Of a stretch of 64,000 nt of DNA, positions 17,409 through 27,980 are shown one piece after another. Position numbers and translations under genes: made by a program. Source of the DNA: Selaginella moellendorffii (taxonomy: Eukaryota > Streptophyta > Lycopodiopsida > Selaginellales > Selaginellaceae). Under the pieces are notes generated by a model. The model had not been told where the DNA came from. It did not search any database and saw only the letters and a program-made list of their open reading frames with translations. Location of the stretch: contig NW_003314282.1 in NCBI RefSeq assembly GCF_000143415.4, positions 1,445,374 to 1,509,373 of the forward strand. The letters are read 5' to 3'. How positions within the stretch are numbered: position 1 is the stretch's first letter; each line of letters begins with the position of its first letter.

Positions 17409-19247
17409 ATGGCGTCCAGTGCTGCTGAGGATGATCGCCACTACCAGCTGCTAGTCATTGTGTTGATGATAACATTCCTCCCACTGTCGTTACGTGGAGC
17501 AGCAGCAGCAGGATCATGCCGGTGCCTCCCGTCGCAGGAATGCTGGCCAGACGCCAAGACGTGGGAGAGTTTCAATGCGTCGGTCGGAGGAGCACTGATA
17601 GCAGCAAAGCCGCTGGGCTTCCCTTGCCATGATCCTTACTTCGACGAGAATGCTTGCAAGCTCGTCACCGAGAACTCGGGTGACCCCTTCTGGAGATCCG
17701 ACCAGCCCAGCGCGTTGCAAGTCCCCAACATGGAGATGGATGGAGACAAAGGCTGCCTGCTGCGGGGCGACAGAGCCTCGGAATGTTTGCAAGGTGCCGT
17801 ACCAATGTATGTTGTCGATGTGTCCACAGTGTCTCAAGTCCAAAAGGCAGTCTCGTTCGCGTCGCAGCACAATCTTCGACTCGTCATCAAGAACAGCGGC
17901 CACGACATGACGGGAAAGAACACGGCCCCGGGGTCTCTCAGCATCTGGGTCCATCACCTCAAGGATATCACTTTCTCGGACAAATCCCACGGGCTCGCCG
18001 AGTATGAAGTCGAAGCGCCGGAAGCTCAAGATCCTTGGGTCACCTTCAGGACCCCCAGGTCTCAGAGCTGCCAAACCGGTAAGAACACCCCTTCTGTGAA
18101 AGTCGGAGCCGGTGTCCAGTGGGAGGAGGTCTACACCGCGGCGCATAAGAACAAGAGGACCGTCGTAGGAGCTCAATGTGTTTCAGTCGGAGCTGCCGGT
18201 GGGTATCCTCAAGGAGGTGGCCACAGCCAGCTCTCTCCATCCTTTGGTCTCGCAGCAGACAACGTTTTGGAGTACGACGTCGTCACAGCCGATGGGAAAC
18301 TGGTGGTGGCAAACTCTTGCCAGAACAAGGAGCTCTTCTGGGCGCTTCGAGGAGGAGGCGGAGGTACTTTCGGTGTTGTCACAGCGGTCACTTATGTTGC
18401 ACACCCGGCACTCACGAACCTCGTCTTCGCGTCGTATATCATCACCACAGGTCCCAACAGCACTTCTTCCGCCTTCAAGGATCTGCTTGCCAAAGTCATC
18501 AGCTTAAACCCGTCCATGGCCGACGCAGGATGGGGAGGCTTCTTCATCGCTGCCGGCAAGACTCTGATAGCCCAGTATCTTCTCCCCAACAAGGACATGG
18601 CCTTTGCAGAGAAGTCGCTCCAGCCCCTGCTTGCATATGTTGAAGGCTGGAAGAACGAGCTCGTCGTCGTCAGTGGTAAGATCAAGGAGTTCTCCTCGTA
18701 CTACGAATGGCACCTCGAGAACCAGTGCACAAACGGTAAATGCGGCTTCCCGTCTGGTTTCTCTCAGTTTGAAGCATCCAGGCTGATCCCTCGCACCCTT
18801 GCTGAAAAATCACCTTACAAGCTCGCGGAAGCACTGGTTTCACTCGGAGAGATGGGCTTCCAGCGGATCTCGGGATATCTCGTCGGTGGAGGCAAAGTTT
18901 CCAAAGCCCAGGACAACGCCGTCAACCCTGCCTGGCGAAACGCCCTCTTGCATGTCCTCTACGTGAGGCCTTTCGCCGAGAACAGCACCATGGAGACCAA
19001 GTCGAGCATGGCGTCGGAGATGAGCAGCGGTTACAAAATGCTGACCGACTTGACCCCTGGCTCCGGAAGCTACATGAACGAGGCCAACAGGAACGAGCCC
19101 TCTTGGCAGCAATCCTTCTTCGGCAGCAACTACGACGCCCTCAAGAAAATTAAGGACAAAGTCGATCCCAGCGGACTTTTCGTGTGTTACCATTGTGTTG
19201 GAAGCGAGGACTGGAGCCCCGACCTCAATTGCCGAGTGAGCAGATGA
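17409..19247 (+). CDS. FAD-linked oxidase (VAO/BBE-like), fungal type
   Basis: Intronless, 612 residues from the ATG at 17409. A hydrophobic segment (residues 13-34) ending AAAAG looks like a cleavable signal peptide, so the protein is probably secreted or vacuolar. The start of the mature chain is CRC ... CWPDAKTWESFNASVGG ... PCHDP. The FAD_binding_4 domain follows, with the covalent-flavin histidine in NSGHDMTG (His165) and a cysteine in AQCVSVGAAGG (Cys257), the arrangement of bicovalent flavoproteins. GGGGGTFGVVT is the dinucleotide-side loop. The C terminus is a BBE domain, NYDALKKIKDKVDPSG ... HCVGSEDWSPDLNC. These enzymes oxidise alcohols or cyclise small molecules, releasing H2O2. 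The CRC/CWP opening and VGSEDWSPD ending are features I know from fungal isoamyl-alcohol-oxidase-like proteins, not plant BBE enzymes. The substrate is unknown. Confidence 0.88.
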   Translation: MASSAAEDDRHYQLLVIVLMITFLPLSLRGAAAAGSCRCLPSQECWPDAKTWESFNASVGGALIAAKPLGFPCHDPYFDENACKLVTENSGDPFWRSDQPSALQVPNMEMDGDKGCLLRGDRASECLQGAVPMYVVDVSTVSQVQKAVSFASQHNLRLVIKNSGHDMTGKNTAPGSLSIWVHHLKDITFSDKSHGLAEYEVEAPEAQDPWVTFRTPRSQSCQTGKNTPSVKVGAGVQWEEVYTAAHKNKRTVVGAQCVSVGAAGGYPQGGGHSQLSPSFGLAADNVLEYDVVTADGKLVVANSCQNKELFWALRGGGGGTFGVVTAVTYVAHPALTNLVFASYIITTGPNSTSSAFKDLLAKVISLNPSMADAGWGGFFIAAGKTLIAQYLLPNKDMAFAEKSLQPLLAYVEGWKNELVVVSGKIKEFSSYYEWHLENQCTNGKCGFPSGFSQFEASRLIPRTLAEKSPYKLAEALVSLGEMGFQRISGYLVGGGKVSKAQDNAVNPAWRNALLHVLYVRPFAENSTMETKSSMASEMSSGYKMLTDLTPGSGSYMNEANRNEPSWQQSFFGSNYDALKKIKDKVDPSGLFVCYHCVGSEDWSPDLNCRVSR

Positions 19248-19716
19248 TAGGCCTCGCCTGGAAAGAAGCAAGCAAGCATTTGGTTAGAGAAAAAAAGAAA
19301 GAGATCTATCTATATTTTGTAGAATGTGTCAGGAACACATGAAGTGAAGCAAAAGTCTCATGAATACAAGACGAAAAAAATGTAAGAAAAACCAAAGAAA
19401 AAAATCTCACACATTCCGATCAAACTCGTCGATCTCGTGCATCATGAAATAGAAATAGACATGAAAACGATCAAAATTTCCTTGAATGCACAGAGCTTTG
19501 CAGCAAAAAGATCCATCGAACAAGACTGCGATCGAAATCGGTGCTATTGATCGAAGTACCTGATTAACAACCGCGATTCCTCTCACAAATGCGAGCGCGA
19601 TCGCGACTCGACCGCTCAGCTCGCGCCAGAGCGCCATCTCTGCTCCATCGATCGAAATACCCTAGCCCTAGAAACAAACGGCTATATCCATTTTTCTTTT
19701 AAAATTCTCTACTGTA
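19248..19716. other. Spacer between FAD oxidase and fibrillin 3' ends
   Basis: Convergent 3' ends of two genes, A/T-rich with poly-A-like runs near 19370-19405. A minus-strand open frame of 76 codons starting at 19637 has a good ATG and an internal CAG/GTACTT donor, but no recognisable product, so it is not called as a gene. Confidence 0.5.
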
Positions 19717-20514
19717 CTAGATCTTTATAACAGGCTCGTCGAGGCGCTGGACGACCGACACGCCGCCTCGATTCCCTCTCGTGATCCTGATCTCCTCGTC
19801 CAGGTAGAGGTAATCCAGCCATCCCTTGGCCGCCGGGAGAGTGGCATCCACCGATCCATCCTCCTCGCTGATGCTCGCATTGTCGCGCCGGAAGAAATCG
19901 ATCCACGCCCCCAAATCCCTGGAGAACCTGGGCTTCATCGTCGACGAGAGGAAGAGCACATCCATCCTCTTGGGCGCGGAGATGCTAAACCTCGCGCGAT
20001 TCACGAGCATTCCCTCGAGATCGTCGCGGCCCGCGACCCGGAACTGGATGATGAGCGAGTAGTCGTCCTCGCCCGTGAATCCGACGTGATTGTACGTGGT
20101 GCCCAGCACGATCTCCAGGCTCGTCGGCTTGTAAACGTTGAAGGTCGCCCGCCCCAGCGTGACCACCGCGCCGGAGAAGCCCACCTCCTTCTGGACCTCG
20201 CCCTTCCTCCCGGAGTTCTTGAACGAGGCGCGCAATCCCTGGAAGCACCCGCGGTAGAGGTGCGGCACCTGGGAGAGATCCACCAGGGGGCTCAGCGCCT
20301 CCAGCGACGAGATCAATCGCAGCGACTCCTCGTCTAGATTCCCCTTGCTATCGTCCAGCCGCTCCGCCAGAGCGTCCTTGAGCGCTCTTCGCTGCTGGCG
20401 CTGCTCCTCCTCGGTGGCCAGGGATCCCGCGACCGGACTGGAAGAGCACAGACCTCGTACCGATCGCGCCCGCCCCGGCAACAAGATCGATGCCGAGTTG
20501 ATTGCCACCGCCAT
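19717..20514 (-). CDS. Plastid lipid-associated protein (PAP/fibrillin)
   Basis: Intronless, 265 residues from the ATG at 20514; the longer open frame begins at a non-ATG codon. Residues 1-45 are Ser/Ala/Arg-rich without acids, a plausible chloroplast transit peptide. The PAP/fibrillin core runs from LKDALAERLDDSKGN to the end, with LSPLVDLSQVPHLYRGCFQG, the lipocalin-like beta strands (FNVYKPTSLEIVLGTTYNHVG) and the C-terminal signature GWLDYLYLDEEIRITRGNRGG. Fibrillins bind lipids and quinones in plastoglobules and thylakoids and contribute to stress tolerance. The family is clear; the subgroup was not resolved. The gene lies downstream of, and on the same strand as, the AP2-like gene, whose stop is about 230 bp away. 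Confidence 0.85.
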   Translation of the reverse strand: MAVAINSASILLPGRARSVRGLCSSSPVAGSLATEEEQRQQRRALKDALAERLDDSKGNLDEESLRLISSLEALSPLVDLSQVPHLYRGCFQGLRASFKNSGRKGEVQKEVGFSGAVVTLGRATFNVYKPTSLEIVLGTTYNHVGFTGEDDYSLIIQFRVAGRDDLEGMLVNRARFSISAPKRMDVLFLSSTMKPRFSRDLGAWIDFFRRDNASISEEDGSVDATLPAAKGWLDYLYLDEEIRITRGNRGGVSVVQRLDEPVIKI

Positions 20515-20745
20515 AGCCAAACATTCAAGATAGCAGGAATATTCAAAAGCATATTCTTGGGTCAAAGGTCAAAATAGTTAAAGTCGGTCTTGGTCAAAGT
20601 CAATGGCTCGGATATTCTGTTAGATGCCCCCACCACCTTTGCTTATTGCAAAACAAAACCACACACTCACACTTAGACTACTACACGCAAAACTCAGTGT
20701 TCCTATGAGCTATGGTACAAGGTTCTGTGGGTATTGTTGGCAAGA

Positions 20746-23700
20746 TCACCCGGTTGCTGTGTGGCCTAACGCCAACGAATGGTTAACTTCGCGGGGAAAC
20801 TCTACACTGCATACCTGAAAGTGGTGGTGGTGGTGGAACACTGGAGTGGCGGCGAACGATCCCGCGGGGTGGCCACCGATCCACTGGTGCTGCTGCGAGC
20901 TTCCAAATGCCACTGATGGAGCTACAAAACTATGGCCTGGAGCTGGAGCTAGAGCTGGAGTCGGAGCTGACAATCCGGGTCCGGGAGCGCTGTAGCTCCG
21001 GAGGGCCGAGTGGTGATCCGGATGTAAGTTCCAACTTAGATGCTGCTGGTGTTGGTGGTGGAGGTGGTGAGTGTGATTCTGCTCCTGCTGCTGCTGGGGA
21101 AGATGGTGTTCTTGCAGGGGTGAGAACAAGCGATTCCGGTCCTCGAGCCTGTATGTAACTTGGTGATGATCCTGCAACCACCATCGTCAAAGCTCTTAGC
21201 TAGCACACTCCCAAGTGAGAAAACCTCCAACCTTGCTCGTGGAGGAATCGTGGAGATGGCCGAGATGCGATGAAGGATACGTTGAATCTATGCTGCCGCG
21301 ATAAGGAGCTTCGGCCGCCTGTGCACGCATCAAGTTTGTGTTTAGTGTTCTGCCACAGTGAAAACGATGGATAAAGGGAGATTGATTTACCGGCCAGTTC
21401 AATCCAGTCTCCGAGGAGTTCACTCGCTTCCAAGCGTCTGATCCTCCCTCGACTGCTGGCCTTTGATCAGACGGGCTTGAGAGCGAGATCCCAAGATCAA
21501 GCTGTAAGCTCTCACTGCTCACGCCTGCATGACACACCAAAAAATCAATTGAGAGAGAGGACTTTTCAAGACCACGTAGTACTTGCCACCACGATTTCTA
21601 CGAAAAAGACGACCATCCTCTGTCGCTATCAATCAGTCAAGATCGAAAAGGCATCGAACTAACAAAGATGATACGACCAGGACGACGAAGAAAGACGAGC
21701 TGGTTACGTATACGTACCGCTTCCTTCCGTATGACCCTCCTTCTCATACGAGCTGGGATCGAAGTTCGTCACAGCGTCCCTTCCATTGCACCGAATCGCG
21801 GCTCGATCGTATGCCCTGCACTGCCAGTTGCAAGATTAGTGTCACGAACAAAAGAGAAAAAAGATTCGCAAAAGCGCTGCGAGATAAGATAATACTACCT
21901 TGCAGCTTCAACCTCGCTGTCGAAGAGTCCCAGGTATATGTACCTTTGAAAGAAGGAAAACGTACTAAAACATCAGTGACACTGGAGATTTTTTTGAGAG
22001 GATCGATATAGAAAAACGATTGCCAGGAAAACTACGTACTTCTTCCCGAGGAATTGTCCCATTCTCGCCTCCCAGCGGCCGCATTTGTGAAGTGTTACGC
22101 CCCTGAACTTCGAGCTCCCTCGCGAGAAGCCGGTGCTTTGACGACGCAGGATGTGAATGAATTCCTCCTTCGAGAGGTGTGCCATCTGCAAAGGCAGGAG
22201 CAAAAAAGAGAGAGTTTGTAAGACCATTTACGATATCTGATTGAGCTGCGCGCGTCTCGCTGCAGCTGCTACTGCTGCTGCGTACCTGTCTGATATCATC
22301 TTCGTAATCACTCAGGCTGAAATTTATGTCAGCATCCAGTCCTCGGAATTTGATAGCAGCTTTGTCATAGGCTCTGGAGAAACAAACGTCAATCAAATCC
22401 GAACATCAGAGGAGAGAAGACAAAACGAGAACTTGGATCGAAAAGATCGTCAGGAAAGTAAGAACCAACAACGATCCCTCCAACTTGAAAAAAAGAAACG
22501 GATAGAACACTCACTCACCTGGCAGCTGAGTGAGCTGTATCAAAACCACCTGGAAAAAAAAAAAGTTCGAGCACATCAGTCTAAGGAAAAAAAAACCATT
22601 TTTTTAGTTGGCTCACCTAAGTACACTTGCTTTCCGCAATCCCTGCAAATAGCAACCAAGAAAAACATGAGTTTGATTGAATCCAGATCTGAAGAAAGAG
22701 AAAAGAAATCCACAATCGCTCACCAGATATGAGACTCCCATCGCCCAGTTCTCCGGTAGAACGTCACTCCGCGATACTGGGAGCTGCGCGATCTCGGGCC
22801 ACGCCGGCTCTTCTTTGGCGGTTGACACACATCGCTCAGTCGTCCGGAGGTCTCGGACGAAGCTCGCTGATGGAACTCCAATCCCATCCACGGGGAGGAT
22901 CTCCCAGCGCCGAATCCATAGACACTCGCTGCTCCAGTCGGCGTCGCCGCCGTGGTGGCGGCGGCGTGTGTCGAAGGAGACGTCGACGACTCGAGTGGAA
23001 AGAGCTGGCGTGTGATGAGCGCCGCCTTGTCCTTGCATTGGAATCCATCGCTAACACCGATGAGAGTAGCGTCACTTCCAGCGTGACCTCCAACTCCCAG
23101 GATCTTGCAGCTCTCATCGCTGGATTCCGAGGGAGACGACACGAATATAGCGCAATTCCGCTCCACAGCGGAGCCGCCGCCGCCACCGCCGCCACCACTC
23201 TCGCCACCACCGCCAGCAGTGGTTCTCGACTCGAAGAACAAAACCGCGGTTCTTTGTCGCTTCACTGCGCCATCGATCTCCTCGAACACCTCCAGCTCCG
23301 GATCCACTGCTTTGCTGGACGCCTCCTCGAAATCCTCGGAGCTGCCGGACTCCGTGGCTGCGCCGGCACGGAGCTCCAGCCGAGCTCCTCCTCCTCCGCC
23401 GCCCCCCGTTGTGGCCACCGTCACCACCGCGGAGCTCGACGTACCGGAATTGACTTGCGAGGTCTCCACTTGATCGCAAGCACTGGATAGTGGAAGATTT
23501 GCTGCTGCTGCTACTGCTGATCCAGCCGCGAGGCCAATCGTGACATCCACGGATGATCCTGGAGACGAAGAAGCTCTTGGCCGCCTGGTGGACAAACTAC
23601 TGTCGCCTTGATTCCCAGCTCGCGGAGTTATCACGCTACTGCTACCGAGGAGTTGCTGTTGCTTTCCATCGTTCGAGGCAGCGAGAGGAGCTTCCGCTCC

Positions 23701-23781
23701 ACCACTGGCACCGCCGCCACCACCGCCACCACCGCCACTTCCAAGCGCTAGCAGCGGTGCCTCGTTAAGGTCCAACATCAT
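20746..23781 (-). CDS. euAP2-type transcription factor with two AP2 domains
   Basis: Ten exons (22724-23781, 22617-22642, 22519-22549, 22286-22373, 22040-22185, 21899-21943, 21718-21815, 21391-21524, 21232-21318, 20746-21171) give about 712 residues. The N terminus starts MMLDLNEAP (EAR-like repression motif), then poly-Gly and Ser-rich sequence, the euAP2 motif ITRQLFPLE, and the nuclear signal [12 protein letters not shown] just before domain R1 (about 335-395). R1 has [19 protein letters not shown] and is split by three introns. R2 (about 427-490) has [18 protein letters not shown] and [33 protein letters not shown] follows. The C-terminal exon is Gln/His-rich. The last exon may end at a CAG/GTATGC donor near 20818 instead of reading to 20746. 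Expected role: nuclear repressor in developmental timing. Exons 9-10 are less certain than 1-8. Confidence 0.88.
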
Positions 23782-26700
23782 CTTCTTCCTTAGAACTCCT
23801 TCCTAGGATCTCGTTTCTCAAAGGTTTCTTGTCTCTTTTTTTTCACTTTTATGCTGCTTCTCGACGAGGCTATCTCTCCATCATCCTGTCCTCCATAGCC
23901 AGAGAGATTATAAAGATAGGAAATGGAGAAAACTTTCGCTACCACTGTCCCAGTCCCAGCAGTACTCTCAAGAATCCCATTCGCTGGTTTGGCTGGAAGG
24001 ACTGTTGGAAGATGTTTGGAGGAGGAGGAGGAGAATTCGGCATTTCTTTGCTGTGGGAGCGATGGATTGTTGTACAAAACCAGAAAAACCAGATAGGCCC
24101 TTGTCAATCCTTAAAGCTTCCACATTTGTCTGCTAGCTGCCTTAGTTGTTCGCAACTGGCCGAGGGAAAAGATGGAAGCTCTCGAGAAAGAAATGGAGAG
24201 ATGATCAAAGAAAGTGGAAGCTTTTTGTATAGCTATGGATGGAGTCTGGGCTCGGAGGTTATGGACAAATCGACAAACGCGCTGGAGTGCCGCAGAACGG
24301 AACACTCGAGAAGCCAAGGAAGCCGTGACAAGTTGTCGAGCAGCAGTGTGGAAGGAAATGATGGAAGAACGGAGAAAAGAGAGCGAGAGAAAAGAATGCT
24401 GGCTCCAATCCTCAGCTCAGCTCATAACAGTGATGGAATGGAATCCTTGGAGCACAGCAGCAGTGGCCAACGTTAGATCAATTGACAGGCAGCTCGCCAA
24501 AGCCGGAGTGGAAAGAAGAAAAGGAAAAGCTGATATTTCGTCGGTGATCCCATAAGTGGCAAAGCTTAAATCTATGCATCTATCTGATCACCCAGTATGG
24601 CATTGATTGATCGATGGCGAGACGAGAAAAAATGGGAAGAGCAAGGGTGACGGATGGATTGATTGGGTCAACAACGCAAACCAAATTAAGAAGCTCGGAC
24701 AAGCCTCCGGCAAAGGCTGGGACAAGCAAGGATGGCGTTGTTGTTTGCAGCAGAAGCGAAGGAGGGACAAAGGGAAGAAGAAGGAAAGAAAAGAGAGATT
24801 TGGAAGAAAATGGGAGTGATGAGCGTCACAAGCAGTGATTTTCACCTGTAGAAAGATCACATCTTTGAATGCCAGAAAGAAAGCCCTCCTCTTGATCTTC
24901 CTCCTCCCTTGTTCTTCTCGCAGCTCCTCCCCCCTGGCGAATCCGCGACGTGCGTACTGCCCTCATTCACACACTTCATCGCTCTCGCTCACTCGCTCGC
25001 TCCTCCCTCTCTCTCTCGCTCTCACTCTGATCGCTGCCTCTGGAGTCTGGATCGCTGGCGCTGCTACTGCCGCTGCTAATCTCTGCGCTGGGCCACTGCG
25101 ATCGCGCGCTTTTAGCTCGGCGACTATCGCAAGACAGCGAGAGCAGCACAGGAAGAACGAAAAATAAGGCCTAATCTCCGAAAGCGAATCCCAGGTCGTC
25201 GGATCGGCCCCATCCGACGGCCAGAGCGGCGAGGCATTCCGCCACTCCCGCGCCGCCGCGTGGCGGATTGGCAGCCGTCGAGATGCCCACTCCCGATCCC
25301 GCCACGATGTGGACGAAACCCTCCGTCGGATCCGGCTCCATCCGACGGCAGGAGATGTCCCAAACACACGAACGGCGGACGACGAACGTGGCCCGCCGTA
25401 CTCCGTCGGATTGGGGATGGGACGTTGTACTGCGCGGCTTACGTGCAGCCGGGGGGCCCAAAGTTTTGGTCCACTTCCGTACATTGGTCGATACCGATGT
25501 GGCTATACTATAAGTCTATGACACTTGATAGATGTATCGTGTGCATATTTCTCCATATAGTGAGACATTAGGAAATATATATTTCCTTGGCATTGGGAGT
25601 GGCCACGCCTCCCCTCGTGGAAAAAATATCACATGGTTTGAGAAGAAATTTTTTTGATCAATCAAAGGGACGCCCACTTGCGGTTGGTGGATCGAACTCA
25701 GCACCAGTAGATAGATTAGAAAAAAGAGAAAAAAAAGAAAAATTAGACGCAACAAGAGGTATACAATAATTTAACTGGAGATCGAATCACCACAGTGTTT
25801 AGTTTAACTTACTCACATCGATAAAGACTCTTTATGCCCTTAGGGCATTGGCTAATCCAAGGCTTATTAAACCCAATAGCATTGATCCTCCAAGGCACCT
25901 TTTTTTGATACCCACGACTTTGGACCTTCGGAAATATTCACGTTTTAAACTCTAGATCTTATAATGCGGTCCTCTTTCTCTTTGGCCTTTTGGCCATTAG
26001 AGAGTCCCACACGTTGCGCTATACAAATATCAACAATGCGACAGATCAACGGCCCTGGTTGCTTACATCGGCGACGTGGATAGGCCCAGGCCACGCCATT
26101 TTTGTTTAGTTGGGGAAGATTCTGATTGGGCATCGGATTGCGTAGGATCGATTCTTTCGCTTTGATAGATTTTTATATGGGGTAAAAAGGTACAATGTGC
26201 TAAGAGATTAAACAAGTGTATGGTACCTTGTCAAGGTTCGCTACGATAAAAGCAAAGATCTCGGGCGATCTTGGGGGCTTGTTGTTTGTTCCCCTCTTGT
26301 TTTGGGCTAATTGATATTATTATCAGCTGGATGGCATGTTTTTAGTGCTAAGCGAGCGAGGACAATCACACAGGGTCGCTAGTCTTTCTCGGACTCACAC
26401 ACGCATTGGGCTCGTTGATCACATGCTTAGTGCACAGAATTATATAAAACTGGGTCCGCTCGTGTTTGTGTGTGTGTGTGTGTGTGTGTGGGTGTGTGCG
26501 GGTGTCAAAGGAAGGAAGAAAAGGTCATCGACAATCAGGCCACGAGCAAATCAATCGCAACTTTTCAACCTCCATATAAAGTTCGTCGAGATTCTCCAGG
26601 CCACCCAAGTAGCAAGTTGCAAAGTTCGATTTAGCCCTAAAGCCCCGCCACCTTTCCCCTTCTCCGAAACCGATTGATAGACCCGCTCGCGAATCAATCC

Positions 26701-27488
26701 CAGCTGGATGGCGTGGCGTGGAATTTTTAAACCTCCCCCCCGCCCGCCCCGTACGGTACGGCCCCTGCATTCCCATCTTTTATAGATAAAAGCGAGCGAC
26801 TAGGGCAGTACGGCAGTGATTGGAAAAGGAGATGATCCCTTTCAAGTGTGGGAACGGTCGAACGACACACGCACCGTACAAAAGCATTTGATAACATCCA
26901 AGGTATTTGCCGAGGGAGGTATGCCTTAGATATTGTGGAGTTATAACCCTTCGTATATATAGGATTGTCCTTGTCAAAGTACCGCCCCCCCATGGGAGAG
27001 TTTAAAGTGGTCATCTTCTTTTTTTCTCTCCTCGCAGGGTGGTGGCGAAATCTAGCCGTAGAAAAGATCTGAGCCCTAGATAGGCCTCCCTATCCTAGGC
27101 CGTTGCTTTTCCACGCTAGCTAGTGTAGTACTTGGCGTTCCATTCTTCTCTCCCTGTCAAAGACGTATACCCTAGCTGGGGCCGCCACCTTTTCGGGCCA
27201 TTTGTTCTAAGTTAGGGCAGACCACCACGTATCTTTTTCGTCTTTTCTCCCTTTTACTTATTCCAACGGTATCTATGCGTGCATGTACAATCACCCTCTA
27301 TTGAGGGAAACCATATAATTCCCGCGAGTGCGACCATTGCCTTCACAGTACTGCTGTATATATATCCTTTGGAGTACTTTACTCGTTCTTCCAACTTTCC
27401 CCTTTGAACGAAACACGATTTCAACCCATTCTTTTTGTGATTTCGCTCGCTTAGAAAGAGAGAGTTGATTGATTATATTCTTCTTACT
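23782..27488. other. Gene-poor region upstream of the AP2-like gene
   Basis: 3.7 kb without a gene I can support. The left third is purine-rich on the plus strand, which leaves frames open by composition (for example 23829-24476) without recognisable protein sequence; it is probably the AP2 promoter and 5' leader. A GC-rich patch at 25190-25450 holds four CCGAC-core octamers (see findings). 26465-26492 is a (TG)n tract. The remainder is AT-rich with nothing visible. Confidence 0.55.
26466..26492. repeat. (TG)n microsatellite
   Basis: An uninterrupted run of about twelve TG units followed by imperfect GTGTG copies. Simple sequence with no evident function. Confidence 0.9.
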
Positions 27489-27980
27489 TTAGCTCTCTTG
27501 CAACTCTGACGCGGCAAGGACAAGGGAGGCGATGTTCTTGGCGAAAACAGCCTCCATAAACTCGATAATTTCGCGTGAGTTCTTCGTCTCGCAGCGCGAG
27601 ATCTCAAACCTCCACTCCACCCTCGACTTTGCCGAGTCCTGCTCGCTCGCCGACACCGTGAAAGTGGAACTGTAGCCGCTCGACAGTGGATCGATGTTGC
27701 CATCCTCGAGAACATACGTGAACGAGCGAGCGCTGGGATCCATAGCCACAAGCTTCTCCGTGATCCAGGACTTTTGGCCGTCTTGGCGCGGGAGGGAGGT
27801 CCCGACGACGAGCCTCACGCAGCCGGGAGCTCGGTCGCCATCGCCTTGGATGCGCCGGCACTCCTCGATCAGGGGCATCCACTTGCACAGCCCGCAAAAA
27901 TCCGAGGCTAGCTCCCACAACTTGGCGGCCGGGGCGTCCACAATTCGGGTCACCCCGCCGCTCCATTTGTCCCCCACCAT
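27489..27980 (-). CDS. Bet v 1/START-fold protein, lachrymatory-factor-synthase-like
   Basis: Intronless, 163 residues. It belongs to the SRPBCC superfamily (polyketide cyclase/dehydrase): the opening GGVTRIVDAPAAKLWELASD, then FCGLCKWMPLIEECRRIQGD, PGCVRLVVG and ITEKLVAMDPSARSFTYVLEDG, ending with the long helix EIIEFMEAVFAKNIASLVLAASEL that lines the ligand cavity. The closest plant subgroup I recognise is the lachrymatory-factor-synthase-like set, small cytosolic proteins binding hydrophobic ligands, most of them uncharacterised. The length matches the family. The gene is isolated, with over 1.9 kb of non-coding DNA upstream and 3.7 kb downstream. Confidence 0.82.
   Translation of the reverse strand: MVGDKWSGGVTRIVDAPAAKLWELASDFCGLCKWMPLIEECRRIQGDGDRAPGCVRLVVGTSLPRQDGQKSWITEKLVAMDPSARSFTYVLEDGNIDPLSSGYSSTFTVSASEQDSAKSRVEWRFEISRCETKNSREIIEFMEAVFAKNIASLVLAASELQES

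Noticed and set aside
19407-19637. 76-codon minus-strand frame with a good ATG
   Set aside because: Plausible first exon by sequence (donor CAG/GTACTT) but no second exon and no known product.
21153-21176. Possible miR172 target in the AP2-like gene (minus strand TGCAGGATCATCACC)
   Set aside because: Shares the GCAG and ATCATCA blocks with the classic site, but has about seven mismatches to miR172, mostly opposite its 5' seed, and it spans the intron/exon boundary in my model.
23829-24476. 215-codon plus-strand open frame upstream of the AP2-like gene
   Set aside because: Purine-rich composition keeps it open; no recognisable domain, no supported splice sites, and it lies in the expected AP2 promoter and leader.
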